Shown here: positions 26,551 to 36,829 of the stretch, one piece after another
How the letters are laid out: each line of letters opens with the position of its first letter
Position numbering within the stretch: the first letter of the stretch is position 1
IMG/VR virus record: IMGVR_UViG_3300009034_000007
Span: 32,729 to 96,728 of that record
Reading direction: 5' to 3' (one strand)
DNA: 64,000 bases
Origin: a virus
Translations under genes and position numbers: made by a program
The notes under the pieces: generated by a model
Database searches by the model: none
What the model was told of the DNA's origin: nothing
The model's input: only the letters and a program-made list of their open reading frames with translations

Positions 26551-26993
26551 CTACTATAACTTGGCCAACTAACACCGCTGATATAATTGATGATATACGC
26601 GGAGCTATTGGTAGAAATATTGCAATTTATATAAATGTATCTGGAATTCCATGTACAGCATCAGGTTGTCTTTTAGACCCTGTTACTAATTTATCTGTGA
26701 ATCAGTTTTGTCAAGTTTGTCATGGAGAATATTGGCTTTCAGCAGTTTCAGGAGTGCTGGTCGAAGCCCATGTAACATGGAAAGGTGCAGATATACCTGT
26801 ATGGATGCCTGGAGGTCAAGTTCCTGAAGGCGATTGTAGAATACAGATCAAATATACAGTAGCAAATGTTGGCTATGTAGAAGCCGCTGAATATTATATT
26901 GTAGATGGAAAAACGCTTATTCAGGATGATGTAACTTTAAGAGGAGTACCAGAAATTAATAGAATTATTATTAGTCTGGTTCAAAAGGAGTAG
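26547..26993 (+). CDS. Head closure/neck protein with cysteine cluster
   Basis: 148 residues with a likely metal site CTASGC...CQVC (around residues 36-59) in a beta-rich protein. DVTLRGVPEINRIIISL at the end resembles the close of neck proteins. Position after the connector fits head completion. Function inferred from order. Confidence 0.52.
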   Translation: MTTITWPTNTADIIDDIRGAIGRNIAIYINVSGIPCTASGCLLDPVTNLSVNQFCQVCHGEYWLSAVSGVLVEAHVTWKGADIPVWMPGGQVPEGDCRIQIKYTVANVGYVEAAEYYIVDGKTLIQDDVTLRGVPEINRIIISLVQKE

Positions 26994-26997
26994 GGAT

Positions 26998-27240
26998 ATG
27001 AATGGTGAAAATAGGATGGGGCAGGTAGTAATTGATGGTCTGAATATGTTTGACATCATTACTATCTTAGATAAAAAGAAAAGACGCTATATTAAGATAG
27101 CATTAGATGATTTGGAACGAATTGTTCCGAATGATTCTGAACAATTTATTCGGGCTAGGAAATTGTTTTTAGATACATTTAATGACTATCACCGATCAAT
27201 TTTGATTACTTTGTTTGGAAATATTGAAGGCTTGTTTTAA
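26998..27240 (+). CDS. Small neck-region protein, 80 aa
   Basis: A helical charged protein (FDIITILDKKKRRYIKIALD), ending with TAA that overlaps the next ATG (TTTTAATGG). No family recognised. Synteny suggests a minor head-tail joining component. Confidence 0.5.
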   Translation: MNGENRMGQVVIDGLNMFDIITILDKKKRRYIKIALDDLERIVPNDSEQFIRARKLFLDTFNDYHRSILITLFGNIEGLF

Positions 27241-28121
27241 TGGCCGATGATTTCATAACAGATTTAATGTTGCTAAGTAAAAACGCAACCAAATTAGCAC
27301 GAAAATTGGGGGAGTTTGAAGGAACACCAGATGCATTTGCCGCTAAAGTTTTAAAAGGCATAGAAGTTGAGGGGCAAGCGATAATCCAAGGTCATATTAC
27401 CGAAGCATTATTGTTAGCTAAGGAATATGCTATACCCGAATTTGAAGAACCTTTACGTATGGCTTTCGCTAAACCAGACATACTTATAACCAAGCGTGCG
27501 GGTATTAAGATTGACGCTGTGAAGAAGGTGGGAAGTTGGGCTGAGTTAGGAGCTGGCATTAAAGCGGCCAGATTAGCTCTTGGAATTACAGGTAGGCTTA
27601 GTGCAAAAAAGGCATCTGATTTTTGGCGGGAACGTATTTATCGTCCTGCAAGAGAGGGTTTACAACGCCCTAGAGTATTCAAAAAGCTTTCCAAATGGAG
27701 TTATTATAAAGGATATAAAGGTAGGAGAACTCAATCAACATTTGATTATCGAACATACGGTATCAAAAAATATTATGAAACTATTCGTACTCGATTGAGA
27801 ATGTGGCATGGAAAAGCTCCTTATTGGCTTTGGATAGAACATGGAAACCATAGTGGGGAAGGAGGTACATCATACCCTGCTTGTGGTCCTACAAATTTTG
27901 TGGCACGTGCTGAGGTAAGCTTAAATAGACTTTATGAGCAGAAAATGTTTGCTCTAATAGAACAATTTACAGAAGCGGTAGGCGAAGAAATAAAAGCATT
28001 TTTACAGAATCCACAAGGTTATGAACCAGGAACATACCTTGCTGACTTCGAGTACTTAGGTACTCGCTTCCAGATATCAGCAGGTAAACAAGGAGAAATA
28101 AGCGTAACGAAAGTATCCTAA
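27240..28121 (+). CDS. Tail completion protein (HK97 gp10-like)
   Basis: 293 residues, basic, with RTRLRMWHGKAPYWLWIEHG followed by PTNFVARAE and LNRLYEQKMFALIEQFTEAV. The last resembles the closing amphipathic helix of gp10-type proteins. It is larger than typical gp10 (about 130-150 aa) because of an N-terminal helical extension. Position before the terminator-like protein agrees. Confidence 0.6.
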   Translation: MADDFITDLMLLSKNATKLARKLGEFEGTPDAFAAKVLKGIEVEGQAIIQGHITEALLLAKEYAIPEFEEPLRMAFAKPDILITKRAGIKIDAVKKVGSWAELGAGIKAARLALGITGRLSAKKASDFWRERIYRPAREGLQRPRVFKKLSKWSYYKGYKGRRTQSTFDYRTYGIKKYYETIRTRLRMWHGKAPYWLWIEHGNHSGEGGTSYPACGPTNFVARAEVSLNRLYEQKMFALIEQFTEAVGEEIKAFLQNPQGYEPGTYLADFEYLGTRFQISAGKQGEISVTKVS

Positions 28122-28131
28122 AGGGGATAAT

Positions 28132-28581
28132 ATGCATTTACTAAGAAAACAAGATCGAAGTATATTTTACTGGTTATTGGATTTGTTTAGTGCATATCCC
28201 TCAGTTAATGTAGTAGATGGGTTTCCCGACGAAGATATGACACTTCCTACTCTTTCCGTAGAAACTCAAGACATATATCCTTATCCTCTTGAGTTAGGAA
28301 ATAGATTAGGGGTAAATGATCGTTACTGGACTATTGATATTTTTGCTCTGAATAAAGACATGCGAGATGAATTTGCATATCTAATTATGACTCAAATGCA
28401 ATATACTATTCCAGTGTATGATTATGATGAGGGTTTTCCACCTCATGTGTCTCCGACACATATAGGGACACTTCATTGTGAAAACATTAATATGTCTCCG
28501 ATTAGAGTCTTTGGATCAATGCAAGAAAAGCTCTATTGGAGAGCAACAATCTTTTTTAGAACTGACTATCACAGTCATTAA
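28132..28581 (+). CDS. Tail terminator-like protein
   Basis: 149 residues directly before the major tail protein. LLDLFSAYPSVNVVDGFPD and TLSVETQDIYPYPLELGN match the alternating helix/strand plan of small tail-terminator proteins that cap the tail and join the neck. Supported mainly by size and gene order. Confidence 0.58.
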   Translation: MHLLRKQDRSIFYWLLDLFSAYPSVNVVDGFPDEDMTLPTLSVETQDIYPYPLELGNRLGVNDRYWTIDIFALNKDMRDEFAYLIMTQMQYTIPVYDYDEGFPPHVSPTHIGTLHCENINMSPIRVFGSMQEKLYWRATIFFRTDYHSH

Positions 28582-28601
28582 GCTAGGAGGAAAAAGAAAT
28601 C

Positions 28602-29798
28602 ATGGCGAAGCGATTAGCAATTCCTTCTAAATATGTAGAGCTAGAGATTGTTGGGCCTCTTGGTAGCTATTTTGCTTCCAGAGTCCAGCGTGTAACAGCT
28701 AATGCTGATATGCCAACCAATACGGTTGACGAGTTAGGTAACTCAGATCATGCTGGTACGTCTAAAGATATCCCGACTGTAACGGTAACGTTTCAGGCAA
28801 TGGATGTCGGTATTAACCTTATAGCATCCTTAACGGGTGTTAGTCAGGACGCATTTCCAGCCGCAGGGGTGGAACTGAATACTGAATTAGATAGGGCTAT
28901 TGATGCCGTCCTCCGAGTTCGGGATGATCAAGTTGCTCAATACGTAAAAGCGTGTCACCTTCGTAGATGCCAAATTCAGAACTTTACGTTTAACTATTCT
29001 GTTGATGGCGATTCTACCGAGGAGTTTACTATCATTGGTTCCGACAAACGTTGGTTTACTAATGACGTAATGGTTGAGACATTCACTACGGGAACAACTA
29101 CCTTTGTGATAAGTGAATCCGCTACACAACTTAAGAATGGTGAATGGATTCTGACAGTTGTTTTGGATGAGGAATACTTGGAAGAAGTAAGTGGTGCTCC
29201 TGCTTCTGGTGAATATAGTTTCAACGATGGCACAGACACTATTACAACGAGCGATAGCCGTACAGCTCAACTTGTAGTCGTTTATCAATCAACGGCTTCG
29301 GGTGATGCTTGGTCTGATATTGCCGAATCTGAACAGCCAGCCGCTATTCGCGGTAAAGATGTAGATGTTGAGATCGGAGCTAACGATATCCGTCGTGTTC
29401 AGTCGATTACCGTCAATGGTACATTCAATCCACAACCCGTTAGGGAAATGGGTACTCGAAAGATCGTTGGTTATCAGGGTCAAGTTCTTGAAGTTACTGG
29501 TACTGTTACTGTGCTGGATACAGATACCGAGTTAGTAAGATTGTTCACTGGTGCAGAAGTAGGCGACACTGAGTTTGAGATTGGTGCATGTGCGGCTTCA
29601 GGTGTTTCACTTGAAATCACGCTGTTCGATCCTTACGATTGTGCGGCTCCTCTCAATGTGTTGAAGACTGTCTATCTAGATGAAATCTCAATTACGAGCG
29701 AGGGGTATACTTCTAACGTGAACGATAATGCCACACAAACATTTGATTGGAGATCAGATACAGGCTCCATTATCATTTATAGTGGTGCAAAGCCCTAA
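28602..29798 (+). CDS. Major tail tube protein
   Basis: 398 residues, all-beta, after the strong site TAGGAGGAAAAAG. It begins MAKRLAIPSKYVELEIVGPL and holds repeated Ig-like stretches (FTGAEVGDTEFEIGAC). A terminator hairpin follows, as with the capsid gene. Its position just before the frameshifted chaperone and tape measure identifies the tube protein. A second, C-terminal beta domain probably decorates the tube. A contractile sheath is less likely, since no separate tube gene is present. Confidence 0.72.
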   Translation: MAKRLAIPSKYVELEIVGPLGSYFASRVQRVTANADMPTNTVDELGNSDHAGTSKDIPTVTVTFQAMDVGINLIASLTGVSQDAFPAAGVELNTELDRAIDAVLRVRDDQVAQYVKACHLRRCQIQNFTFNYSVDGDSTEEFTIIGSDKRWFTNDVMVETFTTGTTTFVISESATQLKNGEWILTVVLDEEYLEEVSGAPASGEYSFNDGTDTITTSDSRTAQLVVVYQSTASGDAWSDIAESEQPAAIRGKDVDVEIGANDIRRVQSITVNGTFNPQPVREMGTRKIVGYQGQVLEVTGTVTVLDTDTELVRLFTGAEVGDTEFEIGACAASGVSLEITLFDPYDCAAPLNVLKTVYLDEISITSEGYTSNVNDNATQTFDWRSDTGSIIIYSGAKP

Positions 29799-29846
29799 TA
29801 ATAACTAAACAAACTAGCTAGTTTTTGACGAGAAGGATGTAAATAA

Positions 29847-29879
29847 AGGGGTCATACCATGAAATGTGGTGTGGCCCCT
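29847..29879 (+). terminator. Terminator after major tail protein
   Basis: AGGGGTCATACCA (29847-29859) pairs with TGGTGTGGCCCCT (29867-29879) over 13 bp, with three G-U pairs in the RNA and a 7-nt loop, followed by ATTTAATT. A partial terminator or RNA-stabilising hairpin between tube and chaperone genes is likely. Confidence 0.65.
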
Positions 29880-29901
29880 ATTTAATTATGGAGGGATTAC
29901 G

Positions 29902-30615
29902 ATGGAAATAGAAAGGAATGATGTTGACCTAAGTTCGTTATTCAAATGGAAAGCTGATGTAAACATCAAAGATGACACGGGTGAATCTGTCGCCACTGTG
30001 TACATGAGGTTGGTTGGAGATGCTGATATCAACAAAGCCAGAGTTTTTGCCTTGCGGCGAAGCGGGGCTTTACGACATCAATTAAGAACGCCTGGAACAA
30101 ATGAATATGAGGCTTTTGTAGCTCCAATTGATACTATAGAAGACATTCAGAGATTAATAATTGGTATCAAGATGTTATTGCTTCCTGAATTGGCAAATAA
30201 AGCAAGACAGGACATAGATTTACCGTTGCCAACACCACCAAAATCTGATGCTTCGTTGGAAGAACAGGAAAAATACCAAGATGAAATTGATAACTATCCT
30301 ACAGTTTTCAACGGAATGGTACAGGAAAAAATAACTGATTATTTAGATGCTGAACAACTACGACTGGAAAAACTTTCGTTTGAGAAGTTACAAAAGGAAT
30401 ATGTAGAAGCATTGATTGGAAGTACGTGTAATCGAGAAATGCTTCAGGCTTTTCAAGATATGTGTATTTATCATGCTACTTTCCAAGATGCAGATTTCAC
30501 TCAACCAGCATTTAAATCCTTTGAAGACTTTGAAAATGCCTCATTAACTGTGAAGCGACAATTACGTGATGCTTATTCAGATTTTGAGATTAGTATGGAT
30601 TCACTAAAAAAATAG
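29902..30615 (+). CDS. Tail assembly chaperone (short form, G-like)
   Basis: 237 residues from ATG 29902, chosen because GGAGG lies 8 nt upstream. It precedes the tape measure gene, as tail chaperones do. The C-terminal end reads SMDSLKK and is coded by CTA AAA AAA TAG, giving a run of seven A at 30606-30612 that lets ribosomes slip back one base. The protein is acidic and helical. It coats the tape measure protein during tail assembly. Confidence 0.78.
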   Translation: MEIERNDVDLSSLFKWKADVNIKDDTGESVATVYMRLVGDADINKARVFALRRSGALRHQLRTPGTNEYEAFVAPIDTIEDIQRLIIGIKMLLLPELANKARQDIDLPLPTPPKSDASLEEQEKYQDEIDNYPTVFNGMVQEKITDYLDAEQLRLEKLSFEKLQKEYVEALIGSTCNREMLQAFQDMCIYHATFQDADFTQPAFKSFEDFENASLTVKRQLRDAYSDFEISMDSLKK

Positions 30616-30905
30616 TCCGTAGCAACGCCGTAGCAAGTGCCTGGGCTGTTGCTGGAGGAGATTGGCACAAGTTATTTCTTGAGTTTAAAAACTCTTTTGA
30701 GCTTCCTTGGCCAATGACTTATTTGGTGAAGAAGCGTCAACAGCTCGATAATCTATTAGAACTACCTAAAGAAAAGCGACCACCTGATCTAATGATTTGG
30801 TGGGGGACACCTGAAGATATAGAAGACTGGTTAGATAAAGTCTACAGTCGCAAACCAAAAGATGATAAAATTGAATTTATCATTAGAGAAGAGGAAATTG
30901 GATAA
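30606..30905 (+). CDS. Chaperone -1 frameshift extension (T part of GT)
   Basis: Slipping by -1 at A-AAA-AAA (30606-30612) moves the ribosome into a frame open to TGATAATGG's stop at 30903-30905. It adds 97 residues beginning I-V-R-S-N-A-V-A and including WPMTYLVKKRQQL and DLMIWWGTPED, for a 334-residue fusion. The added domain has no strong start of its own before the ATG at 30714. This matches the G/GT arrangement of long-tailed phages. The extension ends inside the tape measure start region. Confidence 0.8.
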   Translation, partial: KKIVRSNAVASAWAVAGGDWHKLFLEFKNSFELPWPMTYLVKKRQQLDNLLELPKEKRPPDLMIWWGTPEDIEDWLDKVYSRKPKDDKIEFIIREEEIG

Positions 30906-33900
30906 TGGCAGAATTCAGTAAAGGAATTGTAACTACACTTAAAAAAATAAGAGATTTGCTTGAGGATGTTGGAAGAACATCTAAAACCACAACTGGTGAT
31001 ATGAAAATATTGGCTGAGGCGGCTAATGCGTTATCAAAACACATTGCTATGCAGAGGCCATTAGGACAATATTTACGCGCTCTTGCTGAGGTAGGTAAAC
31101 AATCTACATGGACCTCTCAAGAGCTTGTTAAATTAGCTAAATCTTTGGAGTATTTATATCCACGAGGCGATCAAGAACGTGGATTACTTATGCTTCGGAA
31201 GTATTTTCAAGATATTGGTGGACAAGCTATTTTTACTAGTGATGATATTAATTATCTAAGAACGGCATTTATTGGGCTTAGAAAGGAAGCAAAATTTCCA
31301 ATAGAATTGCCATTTAATCAGATGCGAGCGGCAATTGAAAATCTTGGAAAGGCTATTAATTGGACTGATCATGAACACTTGCAGTTTATTAATACTCTCA
31401 AACGTCTAGAAGAACAACAGCGTAAAATGCAAGCCCCTGGAGTTGGTGTTAGTGGTTTAGAGGCTTTTCCAGTTACGGCTGAAAAGGTCACTCCACCCAT
31501 ACCAGGAGCAAAGATTCCTATCCATGAATTAATGGAGATGGATGAATTTCTTGAACAAATTCCTGGTAAGGGTGTAGCTATTGATAATGTTATAACAAAA
31601 CTTGATAAAATGGGAGTATCACATACAAAATTAGCAAAAGTTTATGTTGATGCCGCCGCGGGAACTACACGATGGACAGCCAATCTTGAAGTTGAGGGGC
31701 GAGTTATTGGTAAGGCTACTGTTATTACTGGTAAATATGGTGAAGTTCTAAGAAGTACTCAAAAAGTTCATCGTACATTTTGGGGCGGTGTAGCACGTGA
31801 TATTGTAGAGGTTGCTAAATGGGGTGTGGCGGCCGCAGTTATTTATGCTCCGATGAGAAAAATAAGTGAGGGTTTTCGAGAAGCTATTGAGATTCAGACC
31901 AAATTAGCCGATGTACAAGTGGCTTTAGGAAATGCTCAACGTAATGTCAATGTCATTTTCAAAGAAGCGTCTACAATTGCAGATGAACTTGGTGTTAGTG
32001 TTAAAGGTGTTGTTGACGGATATGTTCTTGCTTATCGGGCTACGGGTAGTCTTAGGACTGCTACAGAACGATCTACTGCCGCACAAGCTTTACTACGAGA
32101 CTCAATGATCTTGTCTAAGTTATCAGGAATGGATCAAGCAAAAGCATTAGATACATTGGCAGGTGCTTTGCGACAGACTGGTTTAGGACTCACAGAAGGT
32201 AAGATATTACTAGATAAGTGGGTTGCTGTTACGCGAGTAGCCAATGTCGATCTACAGACATTAGCAGAATCATTCGCTATTACATCTGCCGCCGCAGAAA
32301 ATGTTGGTATTGATATTGATCAATTAAATGGTATTATCGCTACAGTAGCAGAAGTAACAACACTGTCAGCTACCGAATCAGGTAATGCTGTACGTGCCTT
32401 TATATCTGGTTTCCAGACGGATCAAGCAGAACGTGAGTTAGCTAACTATGGTATTGCCGTAAGAACTGCGTCAGGTGAATTACGTAGTTTCATAGATGTT
32501 ATTGAGGATATTGTTGAAAGACGTGGTTTAGGTCTAATTGATGAAGCTGATATAGCAAAATTATCCGAGATTATTGGTGGTGGTGCTCGACGTGGAGCAC
32601 AAGTCAATGCATTTTTGAATGATTATGCAAGAGCTAATGATATCGCAAGAGCAAGCTCTGAAGCAAGTGGTGATTCGGCTGAAGCTCTTGGAATTAAATT
32701 AGAGACTGTTCAAACAGCACTTCAGAGATTGAATAATGCATTTACTGAACTTATGCGGACATTTAGTATGGAAGGCGGTTTTCTTGATGGTATATCAAGC
32801 GGTGTTGATTTACTAACAAATATTGTCAAAGTGATAACTTCTTTAACACGAGGATTAGGACGAGCTATTCCTATGATTTTGGCTTATGTTGGAGCTATGA
32901 AATTAATGCAAAAAGAGTCTGTTAAGGCTTTTATGGCACAACAATTTGGAACTCCTGGTCCTGGTGGTCAGTATGCTATGTGGCCAGCAATAACTGGAGG
33001 ATTAGGAGGTCTTAGGGATGCTGTAAGAACACGATTAACAGGTGGACCAAGTACTTATAACTTGCGACAAGCCATTGGATATCGAATTGGACAAAATGTA
33101 GCAGGAACAACGGGATTACAGGCGTTGACAGGTGGTTTAGGAGCCGCCATGATAGCCGCACCGCAACTTCGAGGAGGTCCACAACAAAATCTCATTGCAG
33201 GTGGTATGACGATAGCCGCAGGAGTATTGGCTACAGCGTTAGGTGGTAGTCCAGTATGGGGTTTCATTGGCGCACAAATCGCTAATGCAATTTTAGGTGA
33301 TATAACAGTCAATATTACTGAGTTAGAATCAGCAATTCTAGCGGCCCGCGAAGGTAGATGGGGAGGTCTTACGGAACAAGAACTTGAAACTCCTGAAGTA
33401 CGTGGTGAAGCGGCTACGCGTTTAATCCGTGAAATTTTTCCTGTTGGTGGTGCTATAGCGGAATGGGGAGCCTCCGAACTTTGGCGAGGACAAGCTGAAC
33501 GAATGATGGGTGCTCCTCCTGATACATTGTCCGATGAACGTATACAACAATATCTTCAAGTTTTATTACTTGGCGGTTTAGCAGGTATAAGTGAAGAACA
33601 ATTCAAACAATTAGGAATCGAACATTTACCCGATCCAGGTGAAATGGGACTAGGAAATTATCTGGCTAACGCTTTAGTTGAAGGAGCAAAAGACCCTGAA
33701 GTTCGATTACGAGCTAAAGATTTAGTAGATGCTATGCTGAAAGGTATCGAAGATGCTACTGATGAAGCTGATCTTAGTACTCCATTTAATCAATTACTCA
33801 AGAGTGTAGTAGATTCTTATGGAGGCATAGCCGTAGAAGTTTACACTCAAGCTGAAACTGATATACGTCGAGAAGTCTCACAAGGTTTAGCTGGAGTTCG

Positions 33901-35482
33901 GGAAATGCGTGAATTTCAGCAACAGCGACAAGGTTTCCCACTACAAGCGGCACAAATTCTTGCTGGAATAGGTGGAATGGGACCAGAACGATTAGGAGTG
34001 GAAAATCTTGGTCAGGCTATGGGAGTCATATCAGATTTACTTGCTGGATTGTCTAAAGAAGAAAGACAAGTTTTTGTAAATATGGCTGGTGATGTTGAGG
34101 AGCTTTACAATAAACTTGAAATGCTAAAAGGTCAAGATGTACCTATAAGGTATCTTACACAAGCATCTGGAGAACTTGCCGCGGCTCAACGAATACTTGC
34201 AGAGGCAATCCAACTTACCATTGAAGGACAAGAATATGCCGCATATCAATTACCTAATGTTATAGCTGTTAGTGCTGAGGCGACCATAAGTGAATTAGAA
34301 CAAATTATCGAAAAAGCTAAACGATTAAGCAAAGCACCACTTGAAGATTTAGAACTTACTGATCCTGAAATGCAAAAGGTTGTAGACAGTTGGGGTGAAT
34401 TAGCTTTGCAAAACGTTGATACATATGGAATTATAATGCAAGGTATTACCGAGGTAAACGCTGAAGTTTTGCAAAGATTGTTGGAAGAAAGCAATCTTGC
34501 GGCAAAAGAAATAGGTATGCAATTCCAGCAAGTTGAATTAACACCAGAACAAATGCCTCAATTGGAAGCATGGATGCAGTATTATGAACAAAAATTTATG
34601 GCACATCCAGGTGGAGCTGAATTCTTAGCTCAACAGGACGTGGCTGATATTCTAATTATGCTATCAGATAAGTCATTCAGACAATTTGAGGAATATCAGA
34701 TTATCTTCCAACTTGCTATGGATGAGCTTATTAGATTGAATGAAGAACAATTAGAAGGTGTATTCAATTTGCCTGAAGGTATGGCGGCGGCAATTCCGTG
34801 GACGGGACGCTTGTACTTCTCTACAAGTCCTATTGCTCAACCTTCTCCAATTGTGTTTCCTGAAGTTGATGCAAATACACTTGCAACTGAAGCAAATACA
34901 AATGCATTGATGGCTAATACAGAAGCATTAGGATTTGAACCTGGACCATATCCGCTACTTCCAGGAATGACAGCGGCTCCAGGTTTCGAGGGTATGGAAG
35001 TAACTCCATATCAGACTCTTGAAGATGTTTATGGAACTGGACCAACAATGCAGGATTTTGCTGATATGCGACAAGAAATGCAACAGCTTTTTAGTACTTT
35101 CTTAATGATTAAAGATTTGGAATTTTTACCTGGACGATTGGAAGGACCACCAGTAGAACCTTATGCTATGCCTGGTACATTTACAGCAGAGCAATTATCT
35201 GATCCTAATTTTATGGCTGAATTAAACGATTTGGCTAATTTTGCTCGTGAGATGCTAACAGGTACAACAAGACCAGAGCTTACTCCTCTAATATCTCCTC
35301 CAGAAGGACCACTGGCTATGCCTGAGTCAATTCCAATTACAGCTAATCTTAGGTTTAATGCTACAATTCCAATTTTTGTGGATAGTACGAAAATACAAGA
35401 AGTTTTACAAGATAAATTATATACCGATTTTGTTAATGCTCGTAGACGAACAGGTGTAATCGGCTACGTTGTCGAAAGCTAG
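30905..35482 (+). CDS. Tape measure protein
   Basis: The longest gene, 1525 residues. The N-terminal half is helical. A hydrophobic patch at about 305-320 (VAKWGVAAAVIYAPM) precedes the conserved tape-measure core (RTATERSTAAQALLRDSMIL, IDQLNGIIATVAEVTTLSA). A glycine/alanine-rich hydrophobic zone lies near 700-800. At about 1.5 angstrom per residue the tail would be near 230 nm, a rule of thumb for long tails. The C-terminal part is proline-rich and ends with a beta segment. The gene starts 1 bp before the frameshift product stops. Confidence 0.88.
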   Translation: MAEFSKGIVTTLKKIRDLLEDVGRTSKTTTGDMKILAEAANALSKHIAMQRPLGQYLRALAEVGKQSTWTSQELVKLAKSLEYLYPRGDQERGLLMLRKYFQDIGGQAIFTSDDINYLRTAFIGLRKEAKFPIELPFNQMRAAIENLGKAINWTDHEHLQFINTLKRLEEQQRKMQAPGVGVSGLEAFPVTAEKVTPPIPGAKIPIHELMEMDEFLEQIPGKGVAIDNVITKLDKMGVSHTKLAKVYVDAAAGTTRWTANLEVEGRVIGKATVITGKYGEVLRSTQKVHRTFWGGVARDIVEVAKWGVAAAVIYAPMRKISEGFREAIEIQTKLADVQVALGNAQRNVNVIFKEASTIADELGVSVKGVVDGYVLAYRATGSLRTATERSTAAQALLRDSMILSKLSGMDQAKALDTLAGALRQTGLGLTEGKILLDKWVAVTRVANVDLQTLAESFAITSAAAENVGIDIDQLNGIIATVAEVTTLSATESGNAVRAFISGFQTDQAERELANYGIAVRTASGELRSFIDVIEDIVERRGLGLIDEADIAKLSEIIGGGARRGAQVNAFLNDYARANDIARASSEASGDSAEALGIKLETVQTALQRLNNAFTELMRTFSMEGGFLDGISSGVDLLTNIVKVITSLTRGLGRAIPMILAYVGAMKLMQKESVKAFMAQQFGTPGPGGQYAMWPAITGGLGGLRDAVRTRLTGGPSTYNLRQAIGYRIGQNVAGTTGLQALTGGLGAAMIAAPQLRGGPQQNLIAGGMTIAAGVLATALGGSPVWGFIGAQIANAILGDITVNITELESAILAAREGRWGGLTEQELETPEVRGEAATRLIREIFPVGGAIAEWGASELWRGQAERMMGAPPDTLSDERIQQYLQVLLLGGLAGISEEQFKQLGIEHLPDPGEMGLGNYLANALVEGAKDPEVRLRAKDLVDAMLKGIEDATDEADLSTPFNQLLKSVVDSYGGIAVEVYTQAETDIRREVSQGLAGVREMREFQQQRQGFPLQAAQILAGIGGMGPERLGVENLGQAMGVISDLLAGLSKEERQVFVNMAGDVEELYNKLEMLKGQDVPIRYLTQASGELAAAQRILAEAIQLTIEGQEYAAYQLPNVIAVSAEATISELEQIIEKAKRLSKAPLEDLELTDPEMQKVVDSWGELALQNVDTYGIIMQGITEVNAEVLQRLLEESNLAAKEIGMQFQQVELTPEQMPQLEAWMQYYEQKFMAHPGGAEFLAQQDVADILIMLSDKSFRQFEEYQIIFQLAMDELIRLNEEQLEGVFNLPEGMAAAIPWTGRLYFSTSPIAQPSPIVFPEVDANTLATEANTNALMANTEALGFEPGPYPLLPGMTAAPGFEGMEVTPYQTLEDVYGTGPTMQDFADMRQEMQQLFSTFLMIKDLEFLPGRLEGPPVEPYAMPGTFTAEQLSDPNFMAELNDLANFAREMLTGTTRPELTPLISPPEGPLAMPESIPITANLRFNATIPIFVDSTKIQEVLQDKLYTDFVNARRRTGVIGYVVES

Positions 35483-35491
35483 AGGTAAAAA

Positions 35492-35857
35492 ATGGCTTCA
35501 ATTTGGAAACTAGATGGTGCTGATATCTATGTAGATGAATATGCTGACAAAAATGAAAGTCAGGTAGCTGAAATCAATCCTATCAACTCGACTGGATCAA
35601 CTTTTCATCACATTTTTGATCGCAGTGAGGAGGCTGTATTTTCAGGTACAGTTATTGGAACAACACATCTGGCTACTATTAAAGCTACAAAAGGAAACGA
35701 AGTTACATTAAAAACTGACTTAGTTCCTGGTGGCTTTACTATAATAGTGCAAGATATAGCCAGTGAACGACAGTTGGTAGCATGGCAACGTGTGGATATT
35801 ACACAAGCCATAACTGCCCCTGTTTATCGAGTTACAGTAACTTGTAATTTAACATAA
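35492..35857 (+). CDS. Distal tail / hub-adaptor protein
   Basis: 121 residues, all-beta (SIWKLDGADIYVDEYADKN, VTLKTDLVPGGFTIIVQDIA). Small beta proteins after the tape measure often form the ring joining tube to hub. It ends with the stop overlapping the next ATG (TAATG). The exact family is not recognised. Confidence 0.55.
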   Translation: MASIWKLDGADIYVDEYADKNESQVAEINPINSTGSTFHHIFDRSEEAVFSGTVIGTTHLATIKATKGNEVTLKTDLVPGGFTIIVQDIASERQLVAWQRVDITQAITAPVYRVTVTCNLT

Positions 35858-36828
35858 TGACGGTTAGAGCATTAGTTCACACTGTACCAAATGTTACAGG
35901 CTTGCTTTCGGTTGAACTAACAGAATCTTATTCTGCAACCATGAAACAAGCAACTATTACGTGTTATGATACATCTCTATCTTTAGGAGATAGTATTAAC
36001 TTTAATATAGGATTTAGTGGAAACAGCGGTAAAGTTTTTACTGGTTGGGTACGAAAGATCATTCGATCATTACCTGAGCCTAGAACGGTGATTGTATGTG
36101 AAGATGAACTAAGCAAAGCCACTGATTATTTTATGGCCGCGGATGATCCTCAAGCACCCTTTACACGTGAAAATATTAAGACCGAAGATTTAATTGAAGA
36201 TATTCTAAACGAAGCCAGTATTACAAATTATGGGCATGATGTACCATTAGAGGTTATTTGGGCAACTCAGGGAACTGTTGAGTTTAATCTGGTGTCAGCA
36301 ATTTCAGCCGCAAAGCAAATAGCTGACGCTTTGGCTTGGCATCTCTATTGTGATAGAAACGGCAAAGTATGGCTAAAAGATAGACCTCCATATTGGGTAA
36401 GTGGAGATTCAATTAGTTTCACATGGAATACAATAAGTGCTGATGACATTATTGCTATATCGCATTCAGAGTCTACAGAAGAACTACGAAATAGAGTAGT
36501 AGTTTATGGACGCGATAATAGATTTGCTAGTGCCTCACAATCAAGTCCTTATTTACCTGATGACTTCTATAAAACAGCGGTTTTAGCATCACCCATCTTT
36601 GATAGAACAGATTTGTGTCAGCTTGTTGCTGACTATAACTTGACAAAATTTAATCGTCTTACAGAAAGTCTTACTTTGCAAATTGAAGGGGATTGGCAAG
36701 TTGAACCTAGAAAATTTGCTACTATTACGGATAGTTTTACAAATACAACTGGTGACTGGTTTATATTTCAAGTTACTCATTCTTTTGGTTCTGGTGGGTA
36801 TCTTCAGAGCGTAGTTGTGGTGAAATAG
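35857..36828 (+). CDS. Tail hub protein 1 (gp27/XkdQ-like)
   Basis: 323 residues. SLGDSINFNIGFSGNSGKVFTGWV and the middle AISAAKQIADALAWHLYCDRN are typical of hub proteins (late-control D, XkdQ) where a ring of beta domains sits at the tail tip. YGRDNRFASASQ then follows. It would bind the tape measure end. A second hub-like gene follows immediately. Confidence 0.6.
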   Translation: MTVRALVHTVPNVTGLLSVELTESYSATMKQATITCYDTSLSLGDSINFNIGFSGNSGKVFTGWVRKIIRSLPEPRTVIVCEDELSKATDYFMAADDPQAPFTRENIKTEDLIEDILNEASITNYGHDVPLEVIWATQGTVEFNLVSAISAAKQIADALAWHLYCDRNGKVWLKDRPPYWVSGDSISFTWNTISADDIIAISHSESTEELRNRVVVYGRDNRFASASQSSPYLPDDFYKTAVLASPIFDRTDLCQLVADYNLTKFNRLTESLTLQIEGDWQVEPRKFATITDSFTNTTGDWFIFQVTHSFGSGGYLQSVVVVK

Positions 36829-36829
36829 T

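Noticed and set aside
28887-29288. 133-codon minus-strand frame
   Set aside because: Inside the major tail protein gene, with no ribosome site. An overlapping second antisense frame shows these are artefacts of codon bias.
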